NCBI RefSeq assembly: GCF_042429435.1
Contig: NZ_JBHMAF010000108.1
Reading direction: 5' to 3' (one strand)
Length of the DNA stretch: 64,000 nt
Source: Ectobacillus funiculus
GTDB taxonomy: Bacteria > Bacillota > Bacilli > Bacillales > Bacillaceae_G
Both the position numbers and the translations under genes were made by a program. Positions 32,712 to 41,781 of this stretch are shown piece after piece. The notes under the pieces were generated by a model. The model saw only the letters and a program-made list of their open reading frames with translations, did not search any database and had not been told where the DNA came from. Numbering within the stretch: the first letter of the stretch is position 1; each line of letters opens with the position of its first letter.

Positions 32712-34461
32712 GTTTCGCTCGAAACTTCTTCTAGCCTTGATTTCATTGATTGTTGCGGTCCTTGTTGGATTAGGGCTGCTGCTGGGTCAGCTTTTTAAAG
32801 GCTTTTATATTGAGAACTTCAATGAACGAATGGAAAGGGAGCTTCGCTATACCGCTTCTGTTTTGGAGAAAACAGGAATTCATGAAACATTGCTTCGTCC
32901 GGAGACTCTTATCCAGATACAAGAGAAGCTGAAGGTAAACATTACCCTATTAGATTTAAAAGGGAAACTGTTATACGGTTCAGAGGAGAAAAAGGATCAG
33001 GATAATACGGAAGCAGTGCAAAAGCTTTTGTCAGATTTAAAGGACAATCCTCAAAATGTAGAGATGAGGTATACGGGCAACGATACGTATTATTATGGGG
33101 TATTATTGAGTGACAGGCGCTATGATGAAGCGTATTTAATCGTACATTTGTCGATGAACTCATTTTCATATATGCAACAAAAAGTATGGGGCTTGCTTAT
33201 TAGCAGCTTTTTCATTGCATTTATTGTCATCCTTTTATTAGGACTTAGAATTATTGCCCAGTATACAAAACCGATTGAATCGGCGACAAGAGTCGCGATT
33301 GAGCTTGCGAAGGGAAATTATAAGGCTCGTGCGTATGAAAATCGTGCTGATGAAACGGGCATGCTGAGTCAGGCAATCAATATTTTAGCACGGAACTTGC
33401 AGGAGATGACATTAGCACAGGAGATGCAGCAGGACCGTTTGCATACGCTTATTGAGAACATGGGAAGCGGCATGATTTTAATTGATAGCCGCGGCTATAT
33501 TAGTCTTGTAAATCGCTCATACAAAGAAACGTTTCATGCGACAAATGAGCGATATTTAGATCGTCTTTATTATGAGGCATTTGATCATCAGGAAATCATT
33601 GAACTTGTCGAAGAGATTTTCATGACGGAGGTAAAGGTACGCAAGCAAATGCTGCTGCCTCTTGGAATTGAGCGTAAGCATTTTGAAGTATACGGTGCAC
33701 CGATTATTGGGACAAATCATGAGTGGAAGGGAATTATTCTTGTGTTCCATGATATTACTGAGCTGAAAAGGTTAGAGCAAATGCGAAAGGACTTTTTAGC
33801 GAATGTATCGCATGAGCTGAAGACGCCGATTACTTCTATTAAGGGCTTTTCTGAAACGCTGCTTGACGGGGCGATGGAGGATCGAAAGCTTCGGGAATAT
33901 TTTTTAACTATTATTTTGAAAGAAAGCGATCGAATGCAAAACTTGATTGCCGATTTATTAGATTTATCTAAAATTGAGCAACAAGGCTTTAAGCTGCAAA
34001 TGGGAAATGTGAATTTAAAGATGCTGCTTGAGGAAATTGAAGTGATGCTAAGAGGAAAAGCAGTTAATAAAACAATTGATTTGCAGCTGCAAGCAGCTCA
34101 GGATGTCACCATTCCTGGAGATCCGCATCGATTGAAGCAAATTTTTCTTAACTTAATTAGTAATGCAATTGTGTATACACCGGCAGGAGGAAGGGTTGTT
34201 GTCTCCCTAGAGACATCTCCTCATTGGGTGAACGTAAAAGTATCAGATACAGGGATTGGTATTGAGAAAGCTGAAATTCCACGGATTTTTGAACGCTTTT
34301 ACCGCGTGGACAAAGCACGCAGCCGTAATACGGGCGGTACAGGCCTTGGTCTGTCCATCGTAAAGCATCTTGTTGAAGCGCATCGCGGACTTATTACGGT
34401 AGAAAGTGATGTAGGGGTCGGTACTACTTTTACAGTGATGCTTCGTCAGAAACAGAATTAG
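32704..34461 (+). CDS. phoR: Phosphate sensor histidine kinase PhoR
   Basis: Membrane sensor kinase partner of PhoP. 585 residues: helix 1 at about 6-28, an extracytoplasmic domain, helix 2 at about 161-182 (WGLLISSFFIAFIVILLLGL), HAMP to about 237, PAS (about 245-350, LHTLIENMGSGMILIDSRGY), HisKA with His370 in NVSHELKTPITS, and the ATPase domain with NLISNAIVYTP, SDTGIGIEKAEIPRIFERFY and GGTGLGLSIVK. The ATG overlaps the end of phoP by 8 bases, so the pair is coupled. Confidence 0.94.
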   Translation: MNKFRSKLLLALISLIVAVLVGLGLLLGQLFKGFYIENFNERMERELRYTASVLEKTGIHETLLRPETLIQIQEKLKVNITLLDLKGKLLYGSEEKKDQDNTEAVQKLLSDLKDNPQNVEMRYTGNDTYYYGVLLSDRRYDEAYLIVHLSMNSFSYMQQKVWGLLISSFFIAFIVILLLGLRIIAQYTKPIESATRVAIELAKGNYKARAYENRADETGMLSQAINILARNLQEMTLAQEMQQDRLHTLIENMGSGMILIDSRGYISLVNRSYKETFHATNERYLDRLYYEAFDHQEIIELVEEIFMTEVKVRKQMLLPLGIERKHFEVYGAPIIGTNHEWKGIILVFHDITELKRLEQMRKDFLANVSHELKTPITSIKGFSETLLDGAMEDRKLREYFLTIILKESDRMQNLIADLLDLSKIEQQGFKLQMGNVNLKMLLEEIEVMLRGKAVNKTIDLQLQAAQDVTIPGDPHRLKQIFLNLISNAIVYTPAGGRVVVSLETSPHWVNVKVSDTGIGIEKAEIPRIFERFYRVDKARSRNTGGTGLGLSIVKHLVEAHRGLITVESDVGVGTTFTVMLRQKQN

Positions 34462-34556
34462 ACAAGTTTACAGTATATTAACAATATATTTATTTTATAT
34501 TAATAAAGATTTGTTATTCTAGTTAACGAAAACCCCTTCATCCAAGGAGTAGTTCA

Positions 34557-34594
34557 AGGCGGAAACATGATTTTCCGTTTCCGCCTGCCTTTTT
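34557..34594 (+). terminator. Intrinsic terminator of phoPR
   Basis: AGGCGGAAAC pairs perfectly with GTTTCCGCCT over a 10-base loop, followed by GCCTTTTT. Confidence 0.85.
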
Positions 34595-34723
34595 ATCTTG
34601 TAACAACAGGTGAAATGTAGCATGAAGGCAACTGACTGTAGTGGAAATGGATACATGTAAGATCTAAGTGTATCTGCATCTTTGTCCTCGCCGAACAGTT
34701 CCTGAATTGGTGAGAGCTCTCTT
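34595..34723 (+). repeat. 134-bp dispersed repeat, strongly decayed
   Basis: About 130 bases align loosely with the consensus: CTTGTAACAACAGG, ACTGTAGTGGAAATG, ATCTGCATCTTTGTCCTCGCC and GAATTGGTGAGAGCTCTCTT. The copy begins at the end of the phoPR terminator, the expected position. Individual segments are weak; the order and position make the case. Confidence 0.55.
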
Positions 34724-34821
34724 GCAAAATCCTGTGTATATACTTTTATTAAGCCGTTATTTTCCTTCTCTCGTTAGGTCATGCTAATATAGAGGAGGGA
34801 AGAAACGGTTTTTTGTTTTAT

Positions 34822-34952
34822 ACTTTAAGAAAGTATAAATTTCTAGCTGGGAGACTATTCGACGTAGTGAGAAATTTTAGGAGTAAGTATAAGTATAACT
34901 ACGCCTCTGTCTTCGCCCGAAGGCAGGTCTTGCCAATCGTCGAGTTTTCTTT
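34822..34952 (+). repeat. 134-bp dispersed repeat, near-full copy
   Basis: From ACTTTAAGAAAG to GTCGAGTTTTCTTT, 38 bases before the polA start. The arms AAATTTCT and AGAAATTT show the same paired change as the copy at 4637. Confidence 0.9.
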
Positions 34953-34990
34953 CTCTGATTTATGCTATATAGTGGGGAGGCTTGCATATC

Positions 34991-37621
34991 TTGAAGAAAA
35001 AAGTAGTATTAATTGACGGCAATAGCATCGCATACCGCGCCTTTTTTGCGCTACCGCTGCTCAATAATGATAAGGGAATACATACAAATGCCGTGTACGG
35101 CTTTACAATGATGCTGATGCGGATTCTTGAGGAAGAGAAACCAACGCATATGCTCGTTGCATTTGATGCGGGGAAAACGACATTCCGTCATAAAACCTTC
35201 GGGGAATACAAGGGGGGGCGTCAAAAAACACCGCCAGAACTGTCAGAGCAATTTCCATTTATTCGTGAGCTTCTGGACAATCTTCAAATTTCCCGTTATG
35301 AGCTTGAAAATTATGAAGCTGACGATATTATCGGCACATTAGCGAAAGAAGCGGATGTAGACGGTGCTGAAGTGAGAGTTATTTCAGGAGATCGTGACCT
35401 TATTCAGCTTGTGTCGGAGCATACGAGTGTACTAATTACGAGAAAAGGTATTACGGAAGTTGACGAATACACGCCAGAAACCTTATTTGAAAAGCTGTCG
35501 CTCCAGCCGGATCAAATTATTGATATGAAAGGTCTAATGGGCGATCCGTCCGATAACATTCCGGGCGTACCTGGTGTAGGGGAAAAGACGGCAATTAAGC
35601 TGCTCAAGGAGTTTGGGACAATAGAAAAACTGTATGAAAACTTAGGCAGCGTCAGCGGAAAGAAGCTAAAGGAAAAGCTCGAGGAACATGAACAGCAGGC
35701 CTTGATGAGCAAGGAGTTGGCAACCATTTATAGGGAAGCGCCAATTACACTTCATTTACAGGATATTGAATACAAAGGGTACGAGCAGGAAGCTGTTATC
35801 CCTCTTTTCAAGCAGCTAGGCTTCAATTCCTTGCTGGATAAGTTCCAGCTTCCAGGAGAAGTAGCGGAAACGGTGCTAGATGAGCTATCGTTTACCGTTG
35901 TGGAGGAAGTAAATGAGAATATACTACGAAGCGGAAGTTCGATAATTGTTGAGGTGCAGGAAGAAAACTATCATGGTGCTGAGGTGCAGGGCTTCGGTAT
36001 TACTAATGAGACGGGCAGCTATTTTATTCCTGCGGAAGCCGGACTGAACTCAGAACGCTTTCGAGAATGGCTTGCTGATGATAGCGTGAAAAAAAGCACA
36101 TTCGATGTGAAACGGGCAATCGTCGCTTTAAAGTGGAAGGGTCTAGAGCTAAGAGGAATTGATTTCGACTTGCTGCTTGCTGCTTATTTGCTTGATCCAT
36201 CCGAGACAGATAAGGATTTTCGCGCTGTTGCGAAGATGAAGGATGCTCATGCAGTGAAATCCGATGAAGAGGTGTATGGCAAAGGTGCGAAGCGGGCCGT
36301 TCCAAATCAAGAGGTTTTATCGGAGCACGTGGCACGCAAATCTCGGGTGCTGTATGAGGTGAAAGAATCATTTGTCTTAGAATTGAAAAAGAATGAGCAG
36401 TATGGACTGTTTACAAATTTAGAGCTGCCATTATCTCGAGTGCTCGGGGAAATGGAGTATATGGGCGTAAAAGTAGACACGAATCGTTTGCTGCGTATGG
36501 GAGAGGATTTGTCCGTGCAGTTGCAGGCGATTGAAAAAGATATTCATGAGCTAGCAGGCAGTGAATTTAATATTAACTCACCAAAGCAGCTTGGGGTTAT
36601 TTTATTTGATAAGCTAAACTTGCCGGTATTCAAAAAAACAAAAACAGGTTATTCAACTTCAGCAGATGTGCTTGAGAAATTAATTGACCATCATGAAATC
36701 GTTCCAAAAATCCTGCATTATCGCCAGCTTGGAAAATTATATTCAACGTACATTGAGGGGCTGCTTAAGGTTGTGCATAGTGATTCCTCCAAAATTCATA
36801 CACGCTTTCAGCAGGCGCTAACCCAAACAGGACGCTTAAGCTCGACGGAGCCGAACCTGCAAAACATTCCGATTCGGCTTGAAGAAGGTCGGAAAATTCG
36901 CGAAGCGTTCATCCCGTCGCAGGAAGGATGGGTTATATTTGCGGCAGATTATTCGCAAATCGAGCTGCGCGTTCTTGCTCACATTGCCAAGGATAAAGGC
37001 TTAATGGATGCGTTTTTGCAGGATATGGATGTTCATACGAAAACCGCGATGGACGTATTTGGCGTAAATCAGGATGAAGTAACATCTAATATGAGACGTC
37101 AAGCAAAGGCGGTAAACTTCGGAATTGTATATGGAATTAGCGATTATGGCTTATCGCAAAACCTTGGGATTACAAGAAAAGCTGCTGCTGACTTTATTGA
37201 AACATACTTCCGAAGCTTTCCTGGTGTAAAGGAGTATATGGATAGCATTGTGCAGGAAGCGAAGCAAGCAGGGTATGTAACAACGCTATTAAATCGCCGT
37301 CGCTACATTCCTGAAATTACGAGTCGTAATTTTAATTTGCGAAGCTTTGCCGAGCGTACTGCGATGAATACACCTATTCAAGGAAGTGCGGCTGATATTA
37401 TTAAGCAGGCGATGATTGTAATGTTTGAGCGTTTGCAGGAGGAAAAATTAACTGCGCGCCTCTTGCTTCAGGTACATGACGAATTGATTTTCGAGGCTCC
37501 GAAGGAAGAAATCGAAAAATTGGAGAAGCTTGTTCCGGAAGTGATGGAGCATGCGGTTGAGTTATCTGTGCCATTAAAGGTGGACTACTCCTATGGTCCA
37601 ACATGGTATGATGCAAAATAA
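34991..37621 (+). CDS. polA: DNA polymerase I
   Basis: Repair and primer-removal polymerase. 876 residues. The 5' nuclease domain (about 1-290) has VLIDGNSIAYRAFFALP and ISGDRDLIQLV. The middle exonuclease-like domain (about 300-470) lacks the DxE and other acidic residues of an active 3'-5' proofreading site, as in other Bacillus PolI. The polymerase core has DYSQIELRVLAHIA, RRQAKAVNFGIVYGIS and QVHDELIFE. I use the TTG at 34991, 10 bases after GGGGAGG (MKKKVVLIDGNS); the TTG at 34982 is too close to it. Confidence 0.95.
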   Translation: MKKKVVLIDGNSIAYRAFFALPLLNNDKGIHTNAVYGFTMMLMRILEEEKPTHMLVAFDAGKTTFRHKTFGEYKGGRQKTPPELSEQFPFIRELLDNLQISRYELENYEADDIIGTLAKEADVDGAEVRVISGDRDLIQLVSEHTSVLITRKGITEVDEYTPETLFEKLSLQPDQIIDMKGLMGDPSDNIPGVPGVGEKTAIKLLKEFGTIEKLYENLGSVSGKKLKEKLEEHEQQALMSKELATIYREAPITLHLQDIEYKGYEQEAVIPLFKQLGFNSLLDKFQLPGEVAETVLDELSFTVVEEVNENILRSGSSIIVEVQEENYHGAEVQGFGITNETGSYFIPAEAGLNSERFREWLADDSVKKSTFDVKRAIVALKWKGLELRGIDFDLLLAAYLLDPSETDKDFRAVAKMKDAHAVKSDEEVYGKGAKRAVPNQEVLSEHVARKSRVLYEVKESFVLELKKNEQYGLFTNLELPLSRVLGEMEYMGVKVDTNRLLRMGEDLSVQLQAIEKDIHELAGSEFNINSPKQLGVILFDKLNLPVFKKTKTGYSTSADVLEKLIDHHEIVPKILHYRQLGKLYSTYIEGLLKVVHSDSSKIHTRFQQALTQTGRLSSTEPNLQNIPIRLEEGRKIREAFIPSQEGWVIFAADYSQIELRVLAHIAKDKGLMDAFLQDMDVHTKTAMDVFGVNQDEVTSNMRRQAKAVNFGIVYGISDYGLSQNLGITRKAAADFIETYFRSFPGVKEYMDSIVQEAKQAGYVTTLLNRRRYIPEITSRNFNLRSFAERTAMNTPIQGSAADIIKQAMIVMFERLQEEKLTARLLLQVHDELIFEAPKEEIEKLEKLVPEVMEHAVELSVPLKVDYSYGPTWYDAK

Positions 37622-37630
37622 AGGACTGTG

Positions 37631-37665
37631 ACAAAACTCCCTCTAATTGCGAGGGAGTTTTGTTT
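37631..37665 (+). terminator. Intrinsic terminator of polA
   Basis: ACAAAACTCCCTC pairs perfectly with GAGGGAGTTTTGT over a 7-base loop. Confidence 0.85.
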
Positions 37666-37666
37666 G

Positions 37667-37783
37667 CCCTGTGATAAGGTATAAGCTTCCAGCTGGAGGC
37701 GAATTCGACGTGGTCGGAAATGTTAAGAATACAGGATAAGCGCAGCTACACCTCTGTCTTCGCCTAAGGGCCAGCGAGTTTTC
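37667..37783 (+). repeat. 134-bp dispersed repeat, shortened copy
   Basis: From CCCTGTGATAAGGTATAAGC through CTCTGTCTTCGCC to CAGCGAGTTTTC, lacking most of the final hairpin. It follows the polA terminator by a few bases. Confidence 0.8.
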
Positions 37784-37827
37784 AACAGCTAGAAGCTTCA
37801 TGATAACAATGTAAGGATGTGATAGAT

Positions 37828-38652
37828 ATGCCTGAACTGCCAGAGGTAGAAACGGTGAGACGAACGCTAGAGATACTTGTCGAAGGAAAGCAAATTGAAG
37901 ATGTAATTGTGACATATGGAAAACTTGTCAAAGAACCCGATGATGTCAAATTATTTCAGGAGATGCTAAAGGGTGAAGTCATTGAAGGAATACGGCGCAG
38001 AGGGAAGTTTTTATTAATTGATTTGACGCACTATACGCTTGTCTCTCACTTGCGCATGGAAGGGAAATACCGTCTGCAGGATGCGAGTGAGCCTGTGGAC
38101 AAGCATACACATGTACGCTTTCAGTTTACCGATGGAACCGAGCTGCACTACAATGACGTTCGTAAATTTGGGACGATGCATATGTATAAAAAAGGAGAAG
38201 AGCATCTTTGTCCGTCTCTTGCCGATTTAGGGCCAGAGCCTTTTTCAGACGAGCTGACTGCGGTATATTTGATGGAAAAGCTGAAGAAAACGCAGCGAAA
38301 AATTAAGGCTGTTCTGTTGGATCAGCGTATACTTGTTGGACTGGGAAATATTTATGTAGATGAAGTACTATTTCGTTCTCGTATTCACCCAGAACGGGAG
38401 GCTTCTTCCTTACAGCTTTCTGAAATTGAAGCAATGCAGAAGGAAATTGTCGCAACGCTAGCAGAGGCGGTAGAAAAAGGTGGAAGCACGATCCGGACAT
38501 ATATCAATTCCCAAGGAAAAATTGGGACGTTCCAGAAAAGTTTATATGTCTATGGCCGAAAGGGTGAATCTTGCCCGTCATGTGGGACGCCAATTGAGAA
38601 AACAGTTGTTGGCGGACGAGGTACGCACTATTGCCCAATTTGCCAAAACTAA
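37828..38652 (+). CDS. mutM: Formamidopyrimidine-DNA glycosylase
   Basis: Removes oxidised purines such as 8-oxoguanine and nicks the site. 274 residues. The mature N-terminus PELPEVETVRRTL holds the catalytic Pro and Glu. RRRGKFLLIDL carries the conserved lysine, and the C-terminal zinc finger is CPSCGTPIEK ... GGRGTHYCPICQ. The ATG at 37828 must be used so that proline becomes residue 2 (AAGGATGTGA upstream); a GTG three codons earlier is in frame. It follows polA, as in B. subtilis. Confidence 0.95.
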   Translation: MPELPEVETVRRTLEILVEGKQIEDVIVTYGKLVKEPDDVKLFQEMLKGEVIEGIRRRGKFLLIDLTHYTLVSHLRMEGKYRLQDASEPVDKHTHVRFQFTDGTELHYNDVRKFGTMHMYKKGEEHLCPSLADLGPEPFSDELTAVYLMEKLKKTQRKIKAVLLDQRILVGLGNIYVDEVLFRSRIHPEREASSLQLSEIEAMQKEIVATLAEAVEKGGSTIRTYINSQGKIGTFQKSLYVYGRKGESCPSCGTPIEKTVVGGRGTHYCPICQN

Positions 38653-38765
38653 AAAGGACAATAACATCGGATAGGCTTTTGTCATATATATACACCATAT
38701 GAACATAAACGAAGCTTTCCCCTAAATCTAAAGGGAAAGGCGGACATATGGAAGGGAGCCCAACG

Positions 38766-39401
38766 ATGCACCATTATGTTGCTTTGTTTCTTTTGGCATT
38801 GACGCTAAGCCTTGACAGCTGCAGCGTAGGCCTTACGTATGGACTGAGAAAGGTGAGGATTCCGGCAAAATCAATTATTGTAATATCCCTTTGTTCAGCA
38901 GTTGTCATGATCCTTTCTATGGGGATTGGTCATCTCGTTGCGCAAGTTTTTTCACCCGCTCTCGCAACAAAGATTGGGGGGGCTGTTCTTATTGGGATAG
39001 GTGCATGGGTGTTATATCAATTTTTTCAAGCAGACAAAAAGGAAGAGCCGCCAGTAGAGGAAACAACAGTGTGGAATCTGGAAATCCGTTCTCTTGGTAT
39101 TGTTATTCAAATCTTGAGGAAGCCGACGATGGCCGATTTTGATAAATCTGGTATAATTTCCGGCATTGAAGCCCTTATGTTAGGGTTAGCGCTATCGCTA
39201 GACTCTTTTGGGGCTGGGATTGGAGCTTCGTTGCTCGGGTTTTCCCCGGTGCTTCTTGCTATATTGGTTGCGGTGATGAGCTCTATATTTTTAACACTGG
39301 GCATGAAGGTCGGTATGTGGTTTTCTGGTGTTTCATGGCTGCAGCGATTGACATTCCTGCCCGGTATTTTGCTTATTATTATTGGTATTTGGAAGATGTA
39401 G
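38766..39401 (+). CDS. ytaF: Sporulation membrane protein YtaF
   Basis: A 211-residue membrane protein related to the MntP manganese exporters, with about six helices. The two internal repeats are visible as LALTLSLDSCSVGLTYGLRK (about residues 8-27) and LALSLDSFGAGIGASLLGFS (about 145-164), each with the conserved acidic residue in LSLDS. Its substrate is not established. I use the ATG at 38766 with GAAGGGA 9 bases upstream; the ATG at 38748 is in frame but has no ribosome site. Genes mutM, ytaF and coaE keep the B. subtilis order. Confidence 0.86.
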   Translation: MHHYVALFLLALTLSLDSCSVGLTYGLRKVRIPAKSIIVISLCSAVVMILSMGIGHLVAQVFSPALATKIGGAVLIGIGAWVLYQFFQADKKEEPPVEETTVWNLEIRSLGIVIQILRKPTMADFDKSGIISGIEALMLGLALSLDSFGAGIGASLLGFSPVLLAILVAVMSSIFLTLGMKVGMWFSGVSWLQRLTFLPGILLIIIGIWKM

Positions 39402-39459
39402 GGGAGCTGCTGTAAGAAATCTGTGTCAGCTTAAATGTATTTTCTATACTTACACGTAT

Positions 39460-39510
39460 GAGGTGATTCCCAAGAGGAGGTTTTTTTCTCTTGTGAGTCA
39501 CCTCTTTCTT
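39460..39510 (+). terminator. Terminator after ytaF
   Basis: GAGGTGA pairs with TCACCTC, with further pairing of AAGAG and CTCTT inside, followed by TTTCTT. Confidence 0.75.
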
Positions 39511-39602
39511 AGTTTTGAGAATTCAGACAGCGTAGCTTTTTGAAAAGTTTGCCGGAAGGATGAAGTATAATAATAGGGATAAAATGACAGGAGAGATGCT
39601 AT

Positions 39603-40205
39603 ATGACAATTGTAATTGGGTTAACAGGCGGTATCGCAAGCGGCAAAAGTACTGTTGCCGCTATGCTGCGTGATTTCCATATTCCCATAATTGATGCAGA
39701 TATCATTGCAAGGGAAGTGGTGGAACCTGGAAAGGAAGCATATAAAGGAATTATTGATGCCTTTGGACAAGAAATCTTACAAACAAATGGAGAGATTGAC
39801 CGTCAGAAGCTCGGAAGCATTGTATTTCATAATGAGGAAAAACGCCTTCTTTTGAATCGTATTGTTCACCCTGCTATTCGTATGGAAATGAACCGGCAAA
39901 AGGACATGTATATTGAACAAGGTGAGAAAGCAATTGTTCTGGATATTCCGCTTCTCTTTGAAAGCAAACTAACTTCGCTTGTCCATAAGGTGCTGCTTGT
40001 ATACGTAGACGAGGAGGTACAATTACATAGGCTCATGCAGCGTAACCATTTAACAGCAGAGGAGGCGAGGGCGCGTATAGCCTCGCAAATGCTTTTAAGG
40101 AAAAAGATAACATTAGCAGATGAAGTGATTAATAATAATGGCACAATAGAACATACAAAAACTCAATTAGTCAGCGTTTTAGAAAAATGGTCACTCAAAT
40201 TATAA
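39603..40205 (+). CDS. coaE: Dephospho-CoA kinase
   Basis: Last step of coenzyme A synthesis, phosphorylating the ribose 3'-OH of dephospho-CoA. 200 residues, the usual length. The P-loop GLTGGIASGKSTVA spans about residues 6-19. DADIIAREVVEPG and IPLLFESKL are the other family stretches. The ATG has ACAGGAGAG upstream. It is the last gene before the gapB regulatory region; no terminator is seen between the two. Confidence 0.95.
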   Translation: MTIVIGLTGGIASGKSTVAAMLRDFHIPIIDADIIAREVVEPGKEAYKGIIDAFGQEILQTNGEIDRQKLGSIVFHNEEKRLLLNRIVHPAIRMEMNRQKDMYIEQGEKAIVLDIPLLFESKLTSLVHKVLLVYVDEEVQLHRLMQRNHLTAEEARARIASQMLLRKKITLADEVINNNGTIEHTKTQLVSVLEKWSLKL

Positions 40206-40244
40206 CGAAATACCCATAATATGAATTTATTGGTGACTATATAT

Positions 40245-40299
40245 CTATTTATGTTATACTATTTATGGGGTTTATGAGTTAAAAGTATAACATAAATAG
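40245..40299 (+). promoter_or_regulatory. Paired CcpN boxes at gapB promoter
   Basis: CTATTTATGTTATACT (40245-40260) and AGTATAACATAAATAG (40284-40299) form a perfect 16-bp inverted repeat with a 23-base spacer. Each arm contains TATGTTATACT, which fits the CcpN box TRTGHYATAYW at every position. CcpN represses gapB under glycolytic conditions in B. subtilis. The left arm overlaps a likely -10 (TATACT, 40255-40260). Confidence 0.75.
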
Positions 40300-40310
40300 G
40301 GGGCTGGAAA

Positions 40311-41339
40311 ATGGTGCGTGTGGCGATTAATGGGTTTGGTCGTATTGGTAGAATGGTGTTCCGTCAGGCAATTAAAGAAAGTGCATTTGAAATTACAGCG
40401 ATTAATGCCAGCTATCCCGCTGAGACATTAGCTCATTTAATCAAATATGATACGGTTCATGGGAAATTTGATGGAACAGTGGAAGCGTCTGAGGATCATT
40501 TATTAGTCGATGGAAAAAAGGTGCGCTTATTAAATGAACGTGATCCAAGGAAGCTGCCTTGGAAAGAGCTCGGCATTGATATCGTGATCGAAGCAACGGG
40601 GAAATTCAATGCGAAGGAAAAAGCAATGGACCATGTTGAAGCAGGGGCAAAAAAGGTTATTTTAACAGCGCCAGGCAAAGGTGAGGATATTACAGTTGTA
40701 GTGGGGGTTAATGAACAGCAGCTTGATATTGCGCAGCATACTATCATTTCGAATGCCTCTTGTACGACAAACTGCCTAGCGCCTGTTGTAAAAATTCTTG
40801 ATGAGCAGTTCGGTATTGAAAACGGTTTGATGACGACCGTTCACGCATATACAAATGACCAAAAAAACATTGACAACCCACACAAGGATTTACGAAGAGC
40901 ACGAGCTTGTGCACAGTCTATTATTCCGACAACAACAGGAGCGGCCAAAGCCTTATCCAAGGTTCTCCCTCATCTGTCAGGCAAGCTTCATGGTATGGCC
41001 CTTCGTGTGCCAACAATAAATGTATCGCTTATTGATCTTGTTGTTGATGTAAAACGAGATGTTACCGCGGAGGAAATTAACGATGCGTTTCGAGCTGCTG
41101 CCAGAAGCTCCATGATGGGAATTATTGAAGTTTGCGACGAACCGCTCGTATCAGTGGATTTTAATACAAACGCCAGCTCCGCGATTATTGATGGGCTATC
41201 CACGATGGTGATGGGAACACGTAAAGTAAAGATACTGGCGTGGTACGATAATGAATGGGGATACTCTAAACGTGTTGTAGATCTTGTAGGAATGGTTACT
41301 GAGCAGTTCGCAGCGAGAGGGAAGGCGCAGCCCGCCTAA
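40311..41339 (+). CDS. gapB: Gluconeogenic glyceraldehyde-3-phosphate dehydrogenase
   Basis: NADP-preferring GAPDH working in the gluconeogenic direction. 342 residues. INGFGRIGR is the dinucleotide loop; the catalytic cysteine is Cys151 in NASCTTNCLAPVVK. Where glycolytic GapA has an aspartate after the second beta strand this protein reads ITAINASYP, in line with NADP use. WYDNEWGYSKRVVDL closes the fold. GGGGGCTGG precedes the ATG. The CcpN-type palindrome directly upstream fits the role. Downstream a speD remnant remains of the gapB-speD pair known in B. subtilis. Confidence 0.94.
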   Translation: MVRVAINGFGRIGRMVFRQAIKESAFEITAINASYPAETLAHLIKYDTVHGKFDGTVEASEDHLLVDGKKVRLLNERDPRKLPWKELGIDIVIEATGKFNAKEKAMDHVEAGAKKVILTAPGKGEDITVVVGVNEQQLDIAQHTIISNASCTTNCLAPVVKILDEQFGIENGLMTTVHAYTNDQKNIDNPHKDLRRARACAQSIIPTTTGAAKALSKVLPHLSGKLHGMALRVPTINVSLIDLVVDVKRDVTAEEINDAFRAAARSSMMGIIEVCDEPLVSVDFNTNASSAIIDGLSTMVMGTRKVKILAWYDNEWGYSKRVVDLVGMVTEQFAARGKAQPA

Positions 41340-41351
41340 AAAGAATAGATA

Positions 41352-41504
41352 ATGAACGTCTGCAGAGGAAGTATTGATGTTTATACATGTGGTGATCGTA
41401 TTAACCTGCATGTAACAGTTGACGATATTGCAGAAAGCCTTGGTGCGACAACACGCAAAAGCATCGAACCTCCGCGTGGAACTGGAGGCTTTGAAATTAA
41501 CTAA
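41352..41504 (+). pseudogene. speD: S-adenosylmethionine decarboxylase, C-terminal remnant
   Basis: The 50-codon frame reads MNVCRGSIDVYTCGDRINLH, then VTVDDIAESLGATTRKSIEP and PRGTGGFEIN. This matches the C-terminal third of Bacillus SpeD (the SIDVYTCG and PRG-G-EI segments). The front, including the ESH-type cleavage site whose serine becomes the pyruvoyl group, is missing, and there is no proper ribosome site. It sits 12 bases after gapB, exactly where an intact speD would be. It cannot be an active decarboxylase. Confidence 0.82.
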
Positions 41505-41551
41505 CGAGATGCAAAAGCTCTTTAAAAAACAATATATTTGCTTTAAAATGT

Positions 41552-41580
41552 AAAGAGGTGTAGAACGCACCTCTTTTTTA
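41552..41580 (+). terminator. Terminator after speD remnant
   Basis: AAAGAGGTG pairs with CACCTCTTT over an 8-base loop, with a T-run. Confidence 0.8.
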
Positions 41581-41583
41581 GTT

Positions 41584-41718
41584 TACACTTTAAGAAAAGG
41601 CTAAATTTTTAGCTGCAAGACAATTTGCTGCAGCTGGAAAGTTTAAGAATACAGTATAAGTAGGGCTACGCCTCTGTCTTCGCCCAAGGGCAGGCTCGCC
41701 AATCGGCGAGTTTTCTTT
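41584..41718 (+). repeat. 134-bp dispersed repeat, full copy
   Basis: Starts 4 bases after the T-run of the preceding terminator (ACACTTTAAGAAAAGG) and ends GGCGAGTTTTCTTT. The 5' half is diverged (GACAATTTGCTGCAGCTGG). Confidence 0.88.
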
Positions 41719-41732
41719 ACACTGTAGAAAAT
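41719..41732 (+). repeat. Stub of a further repeat copy
   Basis: ACACTGTAGAAAAT directly follows the full copy and matches the first 12-14 bases of a next unit. It looks like the leftover of a tandem array. Confidence 0.5.
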
Positions 41733-41781
41733 ACCATTGGTGATAGAACTATAACTTGTTGTTGTGTAGGAGGAGAGTTTT

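Noticed and set aside
39409..39460. Possible further repeat copy after ytaF (CTGTAAGAAATCTGTG)
   Set aside because: Only about ten bases match the 5' end; the following sequence does not align.
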